Positions 61,112-64,000 of a DNA stretch of 64,000 bases are shown here, piece after piece; positions within the stretch are counted from its first letter, which is position 1, and every line of letters starts with the position of its first letter. The stretch spans positions 81,203 through 145,202 of the forward strand of contig WTXG01000089.1 of NCBI GenBank assembly GCA_022496185.1. Direction: 5' to 3'. A model generated the notes under the pieces. It did no database searches. It saw only the letters and a program-made list of their open reading frames with translations, and had not been told where the DNA came from. Source of the DNA: Multifurca ochricompacta (lineage: Eukaryota; Basidiomycota; Agaricomycetes; Russulales; Russulaceae). The translations under genes and the position numbers were made by a program.

Positions 61112-63508
61112 ATGGGCAATTGTTGCGGATCTACTGCCACCGTCCCTTCTCTGCCGGCACCCATGAGCGAAGTGCCCCCGCCCGAGCCATCCCGACCCGT
61201 TATGGAAGGGCCCCCGCCCACATTATCCCGCCTCAGTGAAGAAACGCCCATGCGTGGGCCGTTTTCACACGACGGGGAAATGCCTTCGCGCGAGCTGTCC
61301 TCTCGCAATAGATTGTTGTCAGCACCGTCCATATCACGTATCCCAAAAGACAGAGCAAGGGCACAGTCGTCACCATCCCCCGCTAATAGGCCCAGGTCGT
61401 CATCTAGTAGGGGACCCCGCTCCGATGTGAAACCATTGAGTCCAGGTGAGAGAGATGATCAACATGTTTATTAGTCCCTACTGAAACTACTTTGATAAGG
61501 ACATTCAAGGTCTATGCCTCGGCAGGCGGCCGTGAGTTATCTTAGCCGTAAATCGCTCATTTCTACTGTGCGGCAAGTGCTCTCTGATCACTTCAAGTAT
61601 GTATATGTATTCGACGCCACTTGTGAACCATCACCTTATTTCTGTGTAGATTTAGGGTTCTCGTTGTGGGGACGGTACGCACGTGCCAACCCTCAGGCAA
61701 GTCCCGGTCAAATTGATGCCATGGTTTACCACAGGTTGGCTCTGGTAAATCCTCACTTATAAACGCTATCTTCAAAGTAGACATGGTGGTGCGTGCTCGT
61801 CATACTTCATTTACGCCCTGCCAATGTGGCTGTGCCATGGAAACAAGGCAGCACAAGGAAACATGCCCGGGAAAGCAAATATTAACTTCGAGTTTCGTCC
61901 AGAAGATAACCGTTACCTCATAGTCCATGAGTGTTCTGGACTTGAACCCGGAGATGCCCAAGGCTTGCAGGCCATCCGAGACTTCATCTCATCCCGCACA
62001 GATGCGAGCCGCTCATCTCCAGAGAGATTACACGCTGTCTGGTAGAGTATCCATACTAAAAATAGTTATTATATCGTGACTGAGAGAAACTGACATAGGA
62101 TATGTATTCCCTTATCTGATGCCATTGATGGGAGGGTCGGAGAGGAGGTAAAAGAAATTTTGGGTATGAGAAACGGTGAGCACTTCCAAAGACCATAACA
62201 TTCAAATATTCGGCTGACATGGATCTAGTGCCTGTCATTGTTGTTTTTACTAAATTTGACATGGCCGTTTCCCAAGTTTTATTCAATACTCGAGGCGATG
62301 ATTCTCAACGCCACGAGAGTGCGAGGGCTAAAGCATATGCAATGTATGAAGACATTTGTCGCTCTCTGTTTGGTAAAGACCCCGGAGATGTGCCAACAAC
62401 AATCGCTTCTGGTAATTACTTTGTTTAATTGCGTGTACTACCTGGAGAGTTCATCTTATGACCTGATTGCTTGCAGTGAAACCAAGGTTTCATAATCTCA
62501 TCGGAGAGCTGATCGTGATGGCGGATAGGTCTGTTACGGATTCACGCACTGTCCCGGTCCCTTCCGTCCGGTCAGGCGCACATAGGGCAAAGCCACGCAT
62601 TGACCCTGTTCACCTTGCGTGGTCGGCAGCGTTGAGAGCGAGTTATGATATCACCATCCAGGCTTCCATTGAGTACGTAGTTTTTTCTCCACTCTCGTGT
62701 TAGATTTATCATTTGGTTCCTAGAATTGGGCGATATCGTGAGTGGGCCCACTTGGCAGACCACAAGGAATCCTGATAGGGTTGTCTGTTAGGATACTGGC
62801 ATAGTCTCTGGTCTAGTGTTGACTTCGCTGATCAACAACTTAAGAACTGTGTGGACATTATTCACATCGATATTGTTGAAGTTTGGAATCTTAATGATAA
62901 GGCTAGGGTCAGTACCTTTCAGTTTCCCTGCCGAGCGAGTTACTTAGGGAGGAGGCCAGTATCTGTTGGGCCCTGAGTTTAAGGCGATGATGTCTCATGT
63001 CGTCGAAGACTTAGCTGGGTCAGGGAGTGGCATGTCGTCGAGGTGAGCATAATCTCCGTGAGATCAAGATTTAGACGATCAACAATTAATTCTTTTATAG
63101 TGTTTCCCCGATAGGGGCTGGGGATACATTCGCAGAGTGGGTTTACGACGTGTATCGAGGCAGGTGAGTGAGAAGTAGTAATCCGTTATAAATGTCACTA
63201 AAACGTTTTCACTAAATAGTCAGGAGAATGTTCGTTGCATGATGGGTTACATTGTAGATCTCATGGTCATCTTGAACGGCACTTTCAGTGCGAACTCTGG
63301 CTCTGGTTATCTATCAGTCAGCGACTTACAGGCAGTCATGGAGAGACATATCAGCTCTGGCCATAGGGACACAATTCATCGGGATATCCGCAGCTTTGTC
63401 ACGGAGGCATTTACAATTAGGCTTTCTGTTCCGCAGAAGGATCTCGTCTTGGAGAAAATCATCGACTTGATAACACAATTTTGTGTTCCCCCCTCTGGAA
63501 ATGGTTAG
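61112..63508 (+). CDS. Membrane-anchored P-loop GTPase, copy 2
   Basis: The ATG at 61112 gives MGNCCGST, fitting N-myristoylation plus palmitoylation at Cys4 and Cys5. A Pro/Ser/Arg linker of about 120 residues leads to STVRQVLSDHFK, RVLVVGT-VGSGKSSLINAIF (P-loop GxxxxGKS, split by the intron starting after GGGACG near 61674), INFEFRPEDNRYLIVHECSG (G3 region), VPVIVVFTKFDM (G4), ESARAKAYAMYEDIC, HLAWSAALR, WHSLWSSVDF, EVWNL and the C-terminal MMGYIVDLMVIL and EKIIDLITQFCVPP. Block order and exon borders match copy 1, so the two are duplicates. Copy 2 has a shorter linker, and where copy 1 has a GC donor it has a normal GT donor (61597). It likely cycles at a membrane as a GTP switch; partners are unknown. 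Confidence 0.85.
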
Positions 63509-64000
63509 ACAACTTGCCAAGCGAGCCCTTGTTATTTGTCTCTGCAGCTATGACTTTGATTTTAATATATAGTCCCCCAACCAATACTAGTGGGGTGAAG
63601 TGTTGTAATGCAGAATTGCACGCACACGTGCGATTGCTGGTGAAATACTTATTACTTGATGTGCATGTATTCGACCACTGCAGTGCTGATGGTCATGTAG
63701 CAACACTTGAACCAGGTTTTACTTTCCTGTGGATACTTTGATACTTTAGTTGATTAGACACAATCCTTTATTTCTCTGGAAACTATACTACACTCATTTA
63801 CAGTATTTAATGACACTCTTTGTGTACAATTCACTTCAGTCTTAGTGATGTGCCTGGCCCAGCTCAAAGCCAGAAGCTGGGCCAAGCCAGGCTGTTGTGA
63901 TGGCCCAGCAAGGGCTTTGGCCTGGCTCAGAGAAACTAAAAGCCAAAGCTGCCGGCTCAGGCCGCGGCTTTCAACAGCACATACAAGTGCAATAGCAATC
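63509..64000. other. Downstream spacer; GGCCCAG-rich motif at the edge
   Basis: No gene is seen. From 63840 the sequence TAGTGATGTGCCTGGCCCAG followed by repeated GGCC/AGCC-rich units resembles the ends of hAT-type DNA transposons, which often start with TAGTGATG- or CAGTGATG-like repeats and GGCC-rich subterminal motifs. The window ends before a partner repeat could be seen. Confidence 0.3.

Noticed and set aside
60895..61332. 145-codon minus-strand frame
   Set aside because: It is the antisense of the proline/serine-rich N-terminal exon of GTPase copy 2, giving Gly/Arg-rich sequence without a domain.

Overview
The window looks like nuclear DNA of a filamentous basidiomycete, most likely an Agaricomycete. 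The genes are split by many 50-65 nt GT-AG introns. The families seen (laccase, F-box proteins, DUF6535 and DUF6699 proteins, mushroom-type metacaspase, myristoylated P-loop GTPases) are typical of that class. No tRNA, rRNA, CRISPR array or complete transposon was recognised. Family names rest on motif recognition only; no database search was run.

1-22 kb is a mixed gene region. It holds a multiply broken laccase (1294-3700, +), two related multi-pass membrane protein genes on the minus strand (4715-5946 decayed, 7430-8592 intact), a Ras-like protein whose GTP-binding motifs are degenerate (9499-10409, -), an F-box gene with frame breaks (10934-12639, +) and a zinc-finger gene closed by in-frame stop codons (14816-15457, -). 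Two intact housekeeping genes follow in convergent orientation: a UPF0220/Vps68-like membrane protein (17340-18172, +) and arginyl-tRNA synthetase (18384-20549, -). A broken family-8 glycosyltransferase lies at 20945-21677 (+).

22-48 kb is strikingly gene-poor and full of homopolymers and short tandem repeats. The only recognisable genes are three members of one family (DUF6699-like) at 28273-29006 (-), 37085-38784 (+) and 43138-44448 (+), each with proline-rich N-terminal regions and frame breaks. One weak multi-exon candidate sits at 46253-46661 (-).

48.4-63.5 kb is the most coherent block, with all recognised genes on the plus strand: a metacaspase with intact catalytic His and Cys (48497-50446), a decayed tandem copy of it (51925-52990), a GTPase starting with a lipid-anchor motif (53664-56403), a four-helix DUF6535 membrane protein (57151-59762) and a second GTPase of the same family (61112-63508). 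The metacaspase and both GTPases begin with N-myristoylation-compatible motifs, so the block could supply a membrane-localised death protease, switch GTPases and an integral membrane partner. That joint role is inference from position and motifs only.

A theme of the window is broken genes. Outside the glycosyltransferase nearly every frame break found is a -1 shift (one base missing), while the housekeeping genes, the DUF6535 gene and the GTPase core domains are clean. This may be real decay of multi-copy genes or uncorrected base loss in the assembly, and it affects how the broken genes should be read.
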